Counted from the stretch's first letter, positions 50,654-62,722 are shown. The stretch is DNA of 64,000 nucleotides from UBA2970 sp965221075 (GCA_965221075.1 OZ244865.1:3162001-3226000), one strand, 5' to 3'. Numbers and translations: made by a program. Notes: generated by a model not told the origin, from the letters alone.

Positions 50654-51180
50654 GGTAGCGCTGCCGGACACCTGCTGTTCAGCAAAAAAAGAGGCGATCC
50701 CCGACCGATGGCGGGCCCTCCGGATCCACAACGATCTTCCGGGAGCTTTTTCCTAAAGAGATTGGATCCGGAGGCAAGTGCAGCGGAACCGTCTCCGCCA
50801 GCGATGGCGAGACGCTTCCCATGCCGCATCCTCCAACCAGCGAGCGGGAACGTTGGAACGGTTCCCCGGCCACCTCGGCTGCCTTGCCGATCCTGGGGGA
50901 TCATCGAGGAGTAAGGCATCCAGCCCGAGATCCTCTCTCTTCATTCCGGACGCAGCGCCAGGCGGCCTCGCCAGCCGCAGGCTGGAGGACAGGGAGTTCC
51001 TCGTGGCCGGCGTCAACCTGCCAATCGTCTTCGAAGGCCGCCGGTTCGGCGCACCAGCCGCCTCCAGCCTGCCGGCTCGGGCGGTGAAGGCCGCGGCTGA
51101 CGCAGCCGCGGCTTCCCCCTCGAGCCAGCCCCAGGCCGACATTGCCGGATGTAGCGGCCGATGGCAGGATGCCAGCTGCC
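50654..51180. other. Intergenic 527 bases
   Basis: No gene recognised between the prepilin-like gene (minus) and the ATPase pseudogene (plus). A short A run at 50687 and the words before 50760 are AT-richer and may hold the prepilin promoter. Frames on both strands match nothing known. Confidence 0.4.
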
Positions 51181-52470
51181 ATGGAGCGCAGCGGCAAGCA
51201 CGACCGGAACCTGCTGGAAGGATACAGCCGTCCCTTCGACGGGAATACCTCTCCCCCATTCGTCGGACGCCAGGAAATCCTTGATCTGATCGGGATCAAC
51301 TGCCACGAAGCGATGCAGGACATCGGAAGCAGCTCGGCGGCCTCCGGGGGCATAGTCCTCGTCGAGGGCGCGCCCGGCGCCGGCAAGGCCGCCCTCCTGT
51401 CCTACCTGGCGGAGGAATGGGACGGCAGGAAGGACCGCCCGGCTATCCTGAAAATGCCCCTGGAGGTCCTGAAGGACCCGTCGAAGGCGGCCATGGAGAT
51501 CTTGAAGAAGATCGATCCCTCCAAGGCGAGGAACTACCGCCACAAGGTCGTCTCAAGCATCGATTCCTCTGTCGGCATTCAGGGCATCCTCGCCATGGAA
51601 GTCGCCTCCTTCTCCATCCTGAAGGAAGCCCTTCCACCGCAGGACTGGAATCAGCCCCTCTGCATCCTGGTGGAGGGGATCCATGCCGTTGGAAAGAGCC
51701 ACTTGGGAAGCCTGCAGGCCCTCCACCTCGGGGAGCACCGCCTCCCCATCGTCCCCATCTGCTTCGGCTTTCCAGGTTCGCTCAACAAGCTGGACGCCGC
51801 AGGCATCAGCCGCCTGCAACTGGGCAACTCCCTCGTCCTCGGCGCCCTCGCCGAGGACGAGGTGCGCTCCTGCGTGAGGCAGATGCTCGGCAACTGCCGC
51901 ATCGACTGCCGCGCCGGAGCGCTGGTGCAGCATCTGTCCGACGGGATCGTGAAGCGCTCCGAGGGCTAGCCCCAGCATGTCCGCACCGAGACCGCAGCCC
52001 TCTTCTGGGCTCTCGGCCAGGCCGGAGGCGACCTCGGGAGCATCGATGCCGCCGCCATGCTGGAACGAGCACGCGCCTACCGGGAAGAGGGCTACGAGCG
52101 CTGCCAAAGCTCCGGCATGAAGGACGCAGTGGACCTGGTGGCGGCGGTCATGGAGGCCGTGCCAGCCAACCAGGGCCTCCACCTCAGCAGTGTATTGGAC
52201 ACCATCGACAAAAAAGTTGAAGCCGCCCCAGGCAGCGGATGGAAGCTTCCGGAAGGAATGGACGCCGACCAGTTCCTTGAGCATCTGATCCATAGGGGCG
52301 CCCTGCAGCCCATCAACGCAGACTCGCTGGCCTGCCCCATCCCCGGCCTGCGCTCCTGGCTGATCGACCGGACCCGCCCAAAAGCCGAGAGGCCCGGCCC
52401 CGAGGCCGAGTTCCTCCAGGCCCTCATCGAGTGGGCGGCCGCCCTGGCCTCGGAAGGGCTGGCCGAGTAG
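51181..52470 (+). pseudogene. P-loop ATPase-like gene split by an in-frame amber codon
   Basis: One frame from ATG 51181 to 52470 is interrupted only by TAG at 51967-51969. The protein would have 429 residues: PPFVGRQEILDLIG, a P loop GAPGAGKAALL (Ala where Ser/Thr is expected), a Walker-B-like CILVEGIHAVG (no Asp-Glu), then RSEG-stop-PQHVRTETAALFWALG, whose homologues appear to have Trp before Pro-Gln-His, so TGG to TAG is likely. The C-terminal third is helical and is repeated at 2-193. With both ATP motifs degenerate and a stop, the gene looks dead. Start alternatives: ATG 51169, TTG 51142. Confidence 0.75.
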
Positions 52471-52845
52471 CAGGCTCGGCCAGAGGTTTCTCCCGCTCCC
52501 GGGGCGGCCACGGACGCGGGCGGCAGGGGGAAAACCGCAAGAAGCGCTCTGCCGAGCGCAGAAGCCCGATCGGCGCATGGCGCAATCCGCCATGGCTGCA
52601 TCTGGGCGGCCGATCCGGCGATCGGCTTCCTGCGGCCAGGACCGGAAGCGTCGGCTCCATTCCCGGGTCCGCCACGCGCAGGGGATGCCATGGCCGCCCC
52701 CCATGAATCGAAAGGCGCGGCTTTCCACAGCCTCGTCGGCCATCTGGCGGCAAGGAGCATGGAGGCGCCGATCGGCTCTCGTCTGGCGGAATGTCCGGTG
52801 CAGGACGAAGGCGATGGCATCGGCGCCGTCTCCTGCACGGTTTCC
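52278..52845. repeat. Long dispersed repeat, copy B (with 1-545)
   Basis: Direct repeat of the window's first 545 bases, about 52 kb apart in the same orientation. It covers the last 64 codons (with stop) of the ATPase pseudogene and about 375 bases downstream. The flank holds several indels relative to copy A, for example an extra cacggacgcgggcgg near 52510. The duplicated unit probably extends left across the whole ATPase gene, beyond the edge of this window in copy A. Confidence 0.85.
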
Positions 52846-53156
52846 CGGGATCCCGCTTCCAGATTGCTCCAGGCGCTTCGTCGGACTCGGGCAGCGCGCA
52901 AGCGGACCTGCCCGGCGCAGGCCGCTGCTGGCCGGAAAGCCGGCCGGCTCGGAAACGGTTGCGCTGCCGCAGCCTGGCGGCGCTCGCCACGCGGGCGTTC
53001 CGCTTCCCGTCAGGATAGCCTGGGACTCCCCAGATGGAGCCGGACTTGCCGAAACCGCCTCCCGCTCCGCATACGGAAGCCGAGCCATGCTCTCCGGCTC
53101 CTCCCGGACCGGTGCGGCGGCGCTTCCATCGCGGCGCCCGGAAGGGAGGACGGAAC
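52471..53156. other. Geneless stretch, 686 bases
   Basis: The first 375 bases belong to the long repeat; the rest (52846-53156) is unique. No gene recognised: long frames on both strands are shadows with Arg/Pro/Ala bias. No terminator with a T run follows the ATPase pseudogene. Confidence 0.4.
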
Positions 53157-53801
53157 TCAGGGACCGGCCCGATCCGCGGGCAGCGCCGAGATCGACAGAT
53201 CGTCGAAGCCGATGGGGAGGCCCGAGAAGGGCAGCCCCCAGAGCGAGGCCCTCCCCGGAGCGTCCGGGCCCTGGGCCGCATGCTCCAGGGCCCAGTCCCG
53301 GGGCTCCTCGCCATCGGCGTCCCAGGCCTTGCCCCGCAGCCTCCACCTGCCCGATCCGAGGGGAACCGCCTCCAGGGCCAGGCGGGTCCACCCGCCGGAG
53401 AGGAAGCGGATGTCCGCCGAGGCCGCCGCCTTCCGGCCGCGGTGCAGCTCCAGCTTCCCCCGGCTGCCGCTGAGCATCAGCCGCCAGCCTCCCAGGCCGT
53501 GGACCCCTAGCCCGTAGGAGGGGTGGAGGCGTCCCCGGGATCGGCCCCGGAAGCTGGCCTCCACCCGCACCCCTTCCGAAGTCCGCGCCCCGAAGAGGAC
53601 GCCGAACTCCTCCAGGGGAGCCCCGGGCAGCCGCAGGTGGCGGCCGCCGTCCTCCTCCGCCACCGCGAAGCGCCCCGAGAGCACCAGGAAGCCCTCGGGA
53701 GGGCGGCCGGGGGGGCTCTCCTCGAAGCCGATCCGGAGATCCTCCCCCTGGCCCGCAAGGACCGCCAGGGCGGAGAGCAGGAGGCCAGGGCGGCTACTCA
53801 T
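53157..53801 (-). CDS. Hypothetical secreted protein
   Basis: 214 residues from ATG 53801. Signal peptide (SSRPGLLLSALAVLAGQGED) then a beta-rich domain with Gly/Arg-rich strands (RVEASFRGRSRGRLHPSYGL, GWTRLALEAVPLGSGRWRLR, GLPIGFDDLSISALP), reminiscent of concanavalin/LamG-like sandwich proteins (the final FDDL is typical), but no family is firm. Overlaps the ABC permease stop by eight bases, so it is the last gene of that operon and may be a cargo or accessory of the exporter. Confidence 0.7.
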   Translation of the reverse strand: MSSRPGLLLSALAVLAGQGEDLRIGFEESPPGRPPEGFLVLSGRFAVAEEDGGRHLRLPGAPLEEFGVLFGARTSEGVRVEASFRGRSRGRLHPSYGLGVHGLGGWRLMLSGSRGKLELHRGRKAAASADIRFLSGGWTRLALEAVPLGSGRWRLRGKAWDADGEEPRDWALEHAAQGPDAPGRASLWGLPFSGLPIGFDDLSISALPADRAGP

Positions 53802-56800
53802 GGCGCAGGGCCTCCAGCAGGGGGCCGCGGAGGGCGCTCCGGGCCGCAACCCAGGTCCACAGCCACCCGTTGGCCAGCACCAGGGCCAGGGTCCAGGAGA
53901 GGGAGGCGAAGGGAACGCCGGCCCCGCTGGCGAGCAGGGCCGGAAGGACGGCCACCAGGGCGGCGCCGACGCCCAGCGCGAGCCCGGCCGCCAGCAGGGC
54001 GGCGTGCTCGGCGAGGACCAGCCCCCGGAGGGTTCCCATGCGGAAGCCCACCGCCTGCAGCAGGGCGAGCTCGCCGCGGCGCTCCCCGACGTTGCGCAGG
54101 ACCACCACCCCCAGGCCCGCGCTGCCCAGGATCAGGCCCAGCCCCCCCAGGAGCTGGAAGGTGGAAAGGTAGGTGTTCTGGACCGCGTTGAAGTCGTCGA
54201 GCCGCTCCTGGGCGGGGATCAGCTCCAGCCCCGCATCCTCCAGTCCCCTCGCCAGGACGGGGGCCGCCCGGTCCCGGTCCTCGGGAGGAGCGTCGATCAG
54301 GAAGGCGTGGTACCCGCTGTGGAAGGGCCAGCGCTCCACGAAGCTTTCCTCGGAGACGATCAGCGAGCCCTGGAGGATGGAGTTGGCCACCGCCCCGACC
54401 AGGACGACCTCGAAGGTCTCCCCCCGGCTGTCGGTGTACTCCAGGCGGTCCCCGACGGACTTGCCCAGGGCCCAGCGCATCGAATTGGCGTCCATGATCG
54501 CGGGAACCGCTCCGTCGGGCCGCTTCTGGTCCAGCAGCCGCCAGGGACTCCCCCGCGTCTCCTCCAGGACCGCAGTGAAGGTGAAGCTCCCGCGCTCCGC
54601 TAGCGGCTCCGGATCCACCCCCAGGAGCCGCGGCCGCTGGGCGCGGTTCAGGTTGAGGCAGCTGGCGTCCTCCCCGGGGAGAACGCGCAGGGGGACGAAG
54701 CGGACCCGGTCCAGGGCCGGATCGTCGAGCAGGTGGAACTCCCGCCCCTCTGGCGAATCCAGGTCGTGCACCACTTCGCGGGTGGTCTCTCCCCAGAAGG
54801 CGAAGCCTCCGGTGCCCGAGGACCGATCCAGGGCGTTCCGGACCGCGTCCAGCCGGTTGGCGCCGACCGAAACCACCAGGAAGCTGCCGCAGGCCAGCAG
54901 CCCCAGGGTGGCCACGCTGCGGCGGACGCTCCTCGTGCCCCCCCGCAGCCCCATGGCGACCAGGCCCGGGCCTCCCCCGCCTCCCGCCGCGGCCCACTGG
55001 CGCAGCAGAGCCCGGGCCCCCGCCATGCCCGCCAGGAGCAGGAGGGCTCCCGCTCCGAAGAAGAGGGGAGCCTGCGCCTCTCCGGTCCCCCAGGCCCAGG
55101 CGACGAGGCCGAAGGCCAGGGCCGCGGCGGCGGCAGCCCCCCGCCACCGGACCTTCCCGGCCGCGGGATCCGCCCCCCCGGCCCCCTCCAGCAGCAGGTC
55201 CCGGGCCGGAAGCGCGGTCTGGGAGCGCGCCGCCCAGGCCATGGTCGCCCAGGCGGTCGCCAGCCCTCCCAGGGCCCCAGCCGCCAGGGTGGGAAAGCTG
55301 AAGTGGAACTCCAGGGCCGAGGTGCCCACCGCCTCCCTCCACAGGCTGGAGAGCCCCCAGAGCATGGAACGGGCGTAGAGCATCCCTCCCAGGACTCCGG
55401 CCAGGGTTCCCGCCGCCGCCACCAGGGCCCCCTCCCGGTAGAGCAGCCGCCGCACCCGGGCCGGGGGGAGCCCCAGGGCGAGGAGGATCCCGGTCTGCCT
55501 CCGGCGCTGCTCCATGCCCAGGTGGAACAGGAGGCTGATCAGGATCAGCGCCGCCAGGACCAGGAAGAAGCTGAAGCCCAGGAAGAGCCCGCCGAAGTCC
55601 TGCGAGCCCTGCGCCGCTCTCATGGCGTCGGCGCGCACCGGCAGCCACTCGACGCCAAGGGACGCCGGGTCGATGGCCCGGGCCAGCTCCCGCTCCCAGT
55701 CCCCTCCCGGGGCTGCCTCGAAGCGCAGGGCGGTGAGGCCGCCGAACCGGTTCTTCCACATGCCGGCCCCGGCGGCGGGGTGGACAAAGGCCTTGGGGGC
55801 GCCCCGCCACTCCTCCCAGTAGCGGTTGTCCTTGTCGCGGATGGCACCGGTGTCGATGGGGAAGCCGGTGTCCCAGTCCCGGCAGCTCTCGGCGTCGGCC
55901 AGCCCCGGGAAGTCGGGCATCAGTCCCGGATCGGCTTGCGGCCCCTCCATCTCGCACACGCTGTGGATCCGGAAGACGCTGCTTCTCTCCACCAGCTCCC
56001 GGCCCCGCCCCACGACGTAGTAGCTCATGGCCAGCTCGTCGCCCGGGCCCGCTCCCAGGTCTTCCGCCAGCCACCGGTTGATCACCACGCCGTCCTGCTC
56101 CAGGTCCTCCGGGGTCAGGGGAGGCGGCGCGGCGCTGACCATGGAGTAGGGGGTGGATCGTCCGTTGGCCTCCAGCCGGTTGACGAACCAGGTGAGCACG
56201 CCGTAGGCGTCCTCCGTCCGGGATCGGGCCATCTCCACCGTGGCCGGATCGAGGAACACCCGATCGCTGCGCAGCTCGTAGGCGGCGGCGGCATCCGCCC
56301 CCTCCTCGGCGGAAGGAGGCTCCAGCCTCCGCAGCGAGAGCTGGGCGTCCTCGAGGCTCCAGCGGCTCCGCAGCTTCTCCTCCCGATCCCTTCCCTCCCG
56401 CGGTCCTGCCAGCACCAGGTTGGCGCCGCCCTCCACCTCGAGAGCCTCCTCGAGCCACTGGCGCGGGACGAAGACGTTGCGGGGGGGGATCTGGCTGGCC
56501 TGCAGGCCGAAGTTCCCGAACTCCTCCCTTCCCGCGACCGACCGGACCACCACCCGGCGGGCCACCGAGGCGTCCTCCACCGGCGAGAGGGGAGCGTCGC
56601 CCGAGAGCTCCGAGAAGCGGGACAGCCGCAGCAGGATCTCGTCCCCGGGGCCGGCTCCCAGCTGCCGCGCCAGCCTCCGGTTGAGGATCGCCTCTCCGGG
56701 CTCCGGCTCCGGTCCGGCAGGCCCGGGCGCCAGCCTCCAGAAGGAGGCGTCCACGCCGTAGACCGAGGCGGAGTTGGCCCGGACCGACCGGTCAGGGCCG

Positions 56801-57075
56801 ACGGCCACGGCCCGCGTCGCCAGCACCGCGGCCCCGCCCAGCAGCTCCCCCAGCTCGCTACGGAAGATCCGGTCGTTTCCTACCAGCGCCTCCTCCGCCT
56901 TCCCCACCCGCTCCAGGGCCATGTCCCGGAGGCTGCCCCGCACCGAGTCCCCCACCGAGAGGGCGCCCACCAGCACCGCCGAGGCCACCATGGAGCCGGC
57001 GGCCACGCCCGCATGGGAGCGCGCGTAGTGGACCAGGCTGCGCCCGACCAGCCGCCAGGGGCCCATCGATCTCAT
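53794..57075 (-). CDS. ABC transporter permease, two FtsX domains (MacB/LolCE type)
   Basis: 1093 residues. N-terminal helix (GVAAGSMVASAVLVGALSVG), a large periplasmic domain (about 60-500: RLSRFSELSGDAPLSPVED, FGNFGLQASQIPPRNVFVPR, VINRWLAEDLGAGPGDEL), a first FtsX block (FLGFSFFLVLAALILISLLF, GILLALGLPPARVRRLLYRE), a second periplasmic part, and a C-terminal FtsX block (LLGGLGLILGSAGLGVVVLR, ALLQAVGFRMGTLRGLVLAE). This is the fused LolC/E-like layout of lipoprotein or peptide exporters. Overlaps its ATPase gene by four bases. Confidence 0.9.
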   Translation of the reverse strand: MRSMGPWRLVGRSLVHYARSHAGVAAGSMVASAVLVGALSVGDSVRGSLRDMALERVGKAEEALVGNDRIFRSELGELLGGAAVLATRAVAVGPDRSVRANSASVYGVDASFWRLAPGPAGPEPEPGEAILNRRLARQLGAGPGDEILLRLSRFSELSGDAPLSPVEDASVARRVVVRSVAGREEFGNFGLQASQIPPRNVFVPRQWLEEALEVEGGANLVLAGPREGRDREEKLRSRWSLEDAQLSLRRLEPPSAEEGADAAAAYELRSDRVFLDPATVEMARSRTEDAYGVLTWFVNRLEANGRSTPYSMVSAAPPPLTPEDLEQDGVVINRWLAEDLGAGPGDELAMSYYVVGRGRELVERSSVFRIHSVCEMEGPQADPGLMPDFPGLADAESCRDWDTGFPIDTGAIRDKDNRYWEEWRGAPKAFVHPAAGAGMWKNRFGGLTALRFEAAPGGDWERELARAIDPASLGVEWLPVRADAMRAAQGSQDFGGLFLGFSFFLVLAALILISLLFHLGMEQRRRQTGILLALGLPPARVRRLLYREGALVAAAGTLAGVLGGMLYARSMLWGLSSLWREAVGTSALEFHFSFPTLAAGALGGLATAWATMAWAARSQTALPARDLLLEGAGGADPAAGKVRWRGAAAAAALAFGLVAWAWGTGEAQAPLFFGAGALLLLAGMAGARALLRQWAAAGGGGGPGLVAMGLRGGTRSVRRSVATLGLLACGSFLVVSVGANRLDAVRNALDRSSGTGGFAFWGETTREVVHDLDSPEGREFHLLDDPALDRVRFVPLRVLPGEDASCLNLNRAQRPRLLGVDPEPLAERGSFTFTAVLEETRGSPWRLLDQKRPDGAVPAIMDANSMRWALGKSVGDRLEYTDSRGETFEVVLVGAVANSILQGSLIVSEESFVERWPFHSGYHAFLIDAPPEDRDRAAPVLARGLEDAGLELIPAQERLDDFNAVQNTYLSTFQLLGGLGLILGSAGLGVVVLRNVGERRGELALLQAVGFRMGTLRGLVLAEHAALLAAGLALGVGAALVAVLPALLASGAGVPFASLSWTLALVLANGWLWTWVAARSALRGPLLEALRHE

Positions 57076-57800
57076 CCTCCCCTCCCCTCGTCCGGGACGA
57101 TCCGTCCATCCCGGATTTCCAGCGCCCTCCCCATGCGCTCCGCCAGGGCGGTGGAGTGCGTCGCCACCACCAGGGTGGTTCCGTCCTCGGCGTTGAGCTC
57201 CAGCAGCAGGTCCGCCAGGCCGTCGGCCGACTTCCGGTCCAGGGCCCCGGTGGGCTCGTCGGCGAGAACCAGGCCCGGCCGGTTGATCAGGGCCCTGACC
57301 ACCGCCACCCGCTGGCACTCCCCCCCCGAGAGCTGGGCGGGCCGGTGGAGCCGCCGCGGCCCGAGCCCCACCCGCTGGAGCAGCTTCTCGGCCCGGGGCC
57401 GGGCCGCCTCCCTGGCGCTCCGGTCCCCGAGCGCCAGGGTGGGTACCAGGACGTTCTCAAGGACCGTGCACTGGGGAAGGAGGTAGTGGTTCTGGAAGAC
57501 GAAGCCCAGGTTGCGGCAGCGGAAGCCGGCCAGGGCCCTCGCGTCCATGGCCCCCACCTCCCTGCCCGCCACCTCGACCGCGCCCGAGGTGGGACGGTCC
57601 AGGGTGCCCACGATGTTGAGCAGGGTGCTCTTTCCCGAGCCGGAGGGGCCGATCACCGCCACCGTCTCCCCTCTGGCCACCTCCCCGTCGACGCCTCGCA
57701 GGACGGGCACTTCCTCCCCGCCCCGCACGAAGGTGCGCACGACGCCCGCAAGGCGGATCGCGGGACGCTCCGTAGTCCGCTCCTGCTCGTCGGGACTCAT
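57072..57800 (-). CDS. ABC transporter ATPase, LolD/MacB family
   Basis: 242 residues from ATG 57800; a GTG at 57821 directly after GGAGGG is the alternative. Complete ATPase: Walker A IGPSGSGKSTLLNIVGTLD, Q loop FVFQNHYLLPQCTVLENV, signature LSGGECQRVAVVRAL, Walker B GLVLADEPTGALD and H loop VVATHS. LolD-type insertion absent. The permease follows with a four-base overlap, then the secreted protein. Substrate unknown. Confidence 0.95.
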   Translation of the reverse strand: MSPDEQERTTERPAIRLAGVVRTFVRGGEEVPVLRGVDGEVARGETVAVIGPSGSGKSTLLNIVGTLDRPTSGAVEVAGREVGAMDARALAGFRCRNLGFVFQNHYLLPQCTVLENVLVPTLALGDRSAREAARPRAEKLLQRVGLGPRRLHRPAQLSGGECQRVAVVRALINRPGLVLADEPTGALDRKSADGLADLLLELNAEDGTTLVVATHSTALAERMGRALEIRDGRIVPDEGRGG

Positions 57801-57994
57801 GCTGCTGGGGTTCGCCGGCACCCCCTCCAGCCTAGCAGCGCCAGATCCGGGAACTCAACGCTACGCAAAAGAGGGCGATCCGTCCGCCCGGGATTCTCCC
57901 GATGGCAGCGGGAGCGGACCGGTAGCAGCAGGGGCCCGGGCGGCGATTGCGTTTGATCTGGTCCCCTCCCGCCAGGCGGGGCAGGCTCCGGGCA

Positions 57995-60310
<2,316 letters not shown>

Positions 60311-60607
60311 GAGCCGGCCGCCCAGGTTCCCGGAGGACGGCCCGGTCCCGTCTGCGCCGCCGGCTTCCCAGGGCGGGCATTGCGCCTCCATCGGCCCGCT
60401 CGGGAAGGCCGGCAGCCAGGGAGGCTGTCCGAAGGGCGGCGCCCATCGGATCCATGGGCCTCCTCCCGGCTCCGCACGAAGGCTGGGAGATCGAGGGCTG
60501 GAAGGACCTGCTCCCTGCGCCCCGATGGGGAGCATCCTGGAAGCGGGTGCGATCGGAAGCGGCTGCGGAAGCCTTCCTGCCCCCTGGGAGGCCGGATGGA
60601 ATCGGCG
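60311..60607. other. Intergenic 297 bases between convergent genes
   Basis: Between the stops of DUF255 paralogue 2 and the barrel protein. No gene, repeat or T-run terminator found. Confidence 0.4.
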
Positions 60608-61729
60608 CTAGAAGCTGGTCGACCAGGCGACCTGGAAGGTGGCCCAGTCCCGGCTGCGGTAGAGGTCCTCGAAGAAGGGAGCGTCGGTGTTCTCCGGTGT
60701 CTGGTAGCGGGTGAAGTAGGGACCCGCCCCGAGCTTCAGGCCTCCACTCCCGCTGGTCCAGCGCAGGAAGACGCCCATCTGCCAGCTCTCCAGCCCGGGA
60801 GGAGCGTTGTTCGCCGGCAGGGAATCCTGGATCTCCCCGGTGTCCTGGTAGTAGCGGAGGGAGAATCCGGTCTGCCAGGACTCCCCCAGATCGCGCTCCA
60901 GGCTTCCTCCCAGGAACCAGGCGTCGAAATGCGGCCTCTCGGTCACCCAACCGGCCTGGGAGCGCAGCACCCACTTCTCGGCCAGGGCCGCGTTGAGGGA
61001 GCCCTGGAGGCTGTAGCGCAGCTCCCGGACCGAGGTGTCGGTGATCCGGAACTCTACCAGGGACCGGAGGCGCGGGGTGAGGATGTTCTCGGTGGACAGA
61101 TGCCAGGCGAAGGACTCCAGGGCCCCGGGACCGATCAGCGTCTCGAGATCGAATTCGGCGCTGGGGACGATGAGGTCCCGGCTGTGGCTCAGGCCGCCCT
61201 CCACATAGGCGCTTCCCGGCAGGTATTCGTACCGGAGCAGGGCTCCCGCCTGGCGCCCCGAGGGATCGATGTCGGGATAGGGCTGGTTCCCGAACTCCTC
61301 GAAGAAGGCTCCCAGCTGCCGGTAGTATCCCCGCAGCCACAGGCTGCGGTAGTTCTGCATTCCCTGGTAGGCCCCGAAGAGGCCCTGCCAGGTCCAGCGC
61401 TCCCCGAGATCCCCGGCGAAGCGGGCCTGGCCCAGCGCCCGATCGGCCCGCGCGCTGAACGGAACGAAGAAGGGATCGGGAGAGCGCAGATCCACATTGT
61501 AGGTCTCGTAGCCGAGCGAGACATCCCACTGGGCGGCGTCGTACTGGTGGCCGTACCGGGCGCTCCACCGGGTCACCTGGAAGTCGCTGTCGAGAAGTCC
61601 CTCCCCGTCCACGTCCAGGGTCTGGCCGTATTCCTGAACGCCGGACTCCAGCCAGTCCGCCTCCCCTTCGTCCGCCAGCGCCTGGATCGCCAGCGCTCCG
61701 AGGAGGACGAACCGCGATGCCGGCATCAT
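60608..61729 (-). CDS. Outer-membrane beta-barrel protein
   Basis: 373 residues. Signal peptide (MPASRFVLLGALAIQALADE), then alternating amphipathic strands with aromatic girdles (RWSARYGHQYDAAQWDVSLG, WTWQGLFGAYQGMQNYRSLW, GALLRYEYLPGSAYVEGGLS, WQTGFSLRYYQDTGEIQDS, GLKLGAGPYFTRYQTPEN) and a terminal Phe (WATFQVAWSTSF), the BAM signal. About 14-18 strands. DUF3570 is possible from the neighbour but not shown. Starts five bases after the small lipoprotein stop. Confidence 0.85.
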   Translation of the reverse strand: MMPASRFVLLGALAIQALADEGEADWLESGVQEYGQTLDVDGEGLLDSDFQVTRWSARYGHQYDAAQWDVSLGYETYNVDLRSPDPFFVPFSARADRALGQARFAGDLGERWTWQGLFGAYQGMQNYRSLWLRGYYRQLGAFFEEFGNQPYPDIDPSGRQAGALLRYEYLPGSAYVEGGLSHSRDLIVPSAEFDLETLIGPGALESFAWHLSTENILTPRLRSLVEFRITDTSVRELRYSLQGSLNAALAEKWVLRSQAGWVTERPHFDAWFLGGSLERDLGESWQTGFSLRYYQDTGEIQDSLPANNAPPGLESWQMGVFLRWTSGSGGLKLGAGPYFTRYQTPENTDAPFFEDLYRSRDWATFQVAWSTSF

Positions 61730-61734
61730 CCAGT

Positions 61735-61959
61735 CTACTGGCAGGCAGTGCACCCGGCCGCCAGAGCGCCTCCGGAGGAAGCCGACCCGGGCTCGGTCTG
61801 CGAGAGCATGCTCGACTGCCAGGAAAAAACCGGGGAATCGGAGAACACCATGTTGTAGCGGGACACCAGCCGCTGCTCGGCCACCGGCACGGCCGTGCAG
61901 CCCGATGAGAGCAGTCCGAACGCCGCCAGCAGCACGCCCAGGGAAATCGCTCTGGCCAT
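61735..61959 (-). CDS. Small lipoprotein, DUF4266-like
   Basis: 74 residues from ATG 61959. Lipobox SSGCTAV after a hydrophobic signal (ISLGVLLAAFGLL), so attached to membrane by Cys20. The mature part is short (VSRYNMVFSDSPVFSWQSSM) and ends in a Gly/Ala/Cys tail (GGALAAGCTACQ) like DUF4266 proteins, which are encoded beside outer-membrane DUF3570 proteins. Coupled by five bases to the barrel gene. DUF4266 membership is from recall of the tail pattern. Confidence 0.75.
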   Translation of the reverse strand: MARAISLGVLLAAFGLLSSGCTAVPVAEQRLVSRYNMVFSDSPVFSWQSSMLSQTEPGSASSGGALAAGCTACQ

Positions 61960-62289
61960 CGGGCCGATCCCACCCCGGGCCAGTCCCCATGTCAATGCGA
62001 TTGACGTGGCTTCCGGCTGGATCGTCCGGCGGATCCTTCCCGATTCACGCAGCCCGCGGATGCTCCCGCCAGGGCCTGGCCGAACCGAGCACGGCATCAA
62101 GGACCGGCGAGGTCAAATCGCGGCCATTGCTTCCGTCAATGCGAACAGCCGGAAAAACCAACGAAGCCGCGAGTTTCCAAGCGGCGCCTTCCTCCTCGCG
62201 GGAGGCAGTCCCGGGCGTGAGCGGGGCCGCGGCCGGCTCCCCGGGGGAGGCGCGCTTCCGCCACCAGCTTTCACCCGTCCCAGGGAGGA
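61960..62289. other. Intergenic 330 bases
   Basis: Upstream of the lipoprotein gene and downstream of the transposase remnant. It should hold the lipoprotein-barrel promoter; none fixed. Could include more of the decayed IS (its 3' part), but nothing recognisable is left. Confidence 0.35.
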
Positions 62290-62722
62290 CGGCATCGTGC
62301 AGGCAGCTCTCGAACCGCGCATCGACGACCCCGATCACCTCAGCCGGAAAGCCCACGAGGCCTCCCGGCCGCCTGCGGACCGCTTGTTCCGCCAGTCCCG
62401 TCAGGGCCGACCTTGAAGGCGATCCCGTCCTTCGTGAGGACTTCCAGATCCTCTGGCAGGATCTGCTTCCTATCGAGCTCGCCGAAGACTTTCTGGAGCA
62501 CCCCCTATTGCACCAGCCGCTTCATGCGCATGTAGATGGCGAGCCACTTCCCGTAGCGTTCGGGCAATGCCCGCCACGTGCAGCCGCTCTCCGCGACATG
62601 CAGGATGGCATTGAGCACATGAAGGTTGTCTCAGTGGACGTTGCCTCGCTGCCTGGGAAAGAGATGGGAGACGCTCTCGAACTGCTCCTCGACGGCTGTC
62701 ACGCTCTGCCATGCCACATGGA
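62290..62722 (-). pseudogene. IS5-family transposase remnant
   Basis: Read leftward, the sequence gives the N-terminal domain of IS5-type transposases: QFESVSHLFPRQRGNVH, stop, DNLHVLNAILHVAESG, then CTWRALPERYGKWLAIYMRM, stop, GVLQKVFGELDRKQ, and further on VGPDGTGGTSGPQAAGR. After a shift, VIGVVDARFESCLHDAVLPG resembles the later VVDA...G region. Two stops in frame (TGA after NVH, TAG after LVQ) and at least one frameshift show it is dead; the DDE end is missing. No terminal inverted repeats were found. Confidence 0.8.

Noticed and set aside
3751..51969. TAG in place of probable Trp in two genes (3751, 51967) as a sign of amber reassignment
   Set aside because: TAG is used as a true stop elsewhere (for example the PPK2 gene at 16620-16622, and 191-193), and the DUF4411 gene also has a frameshift. 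Simple gene decay explains both.
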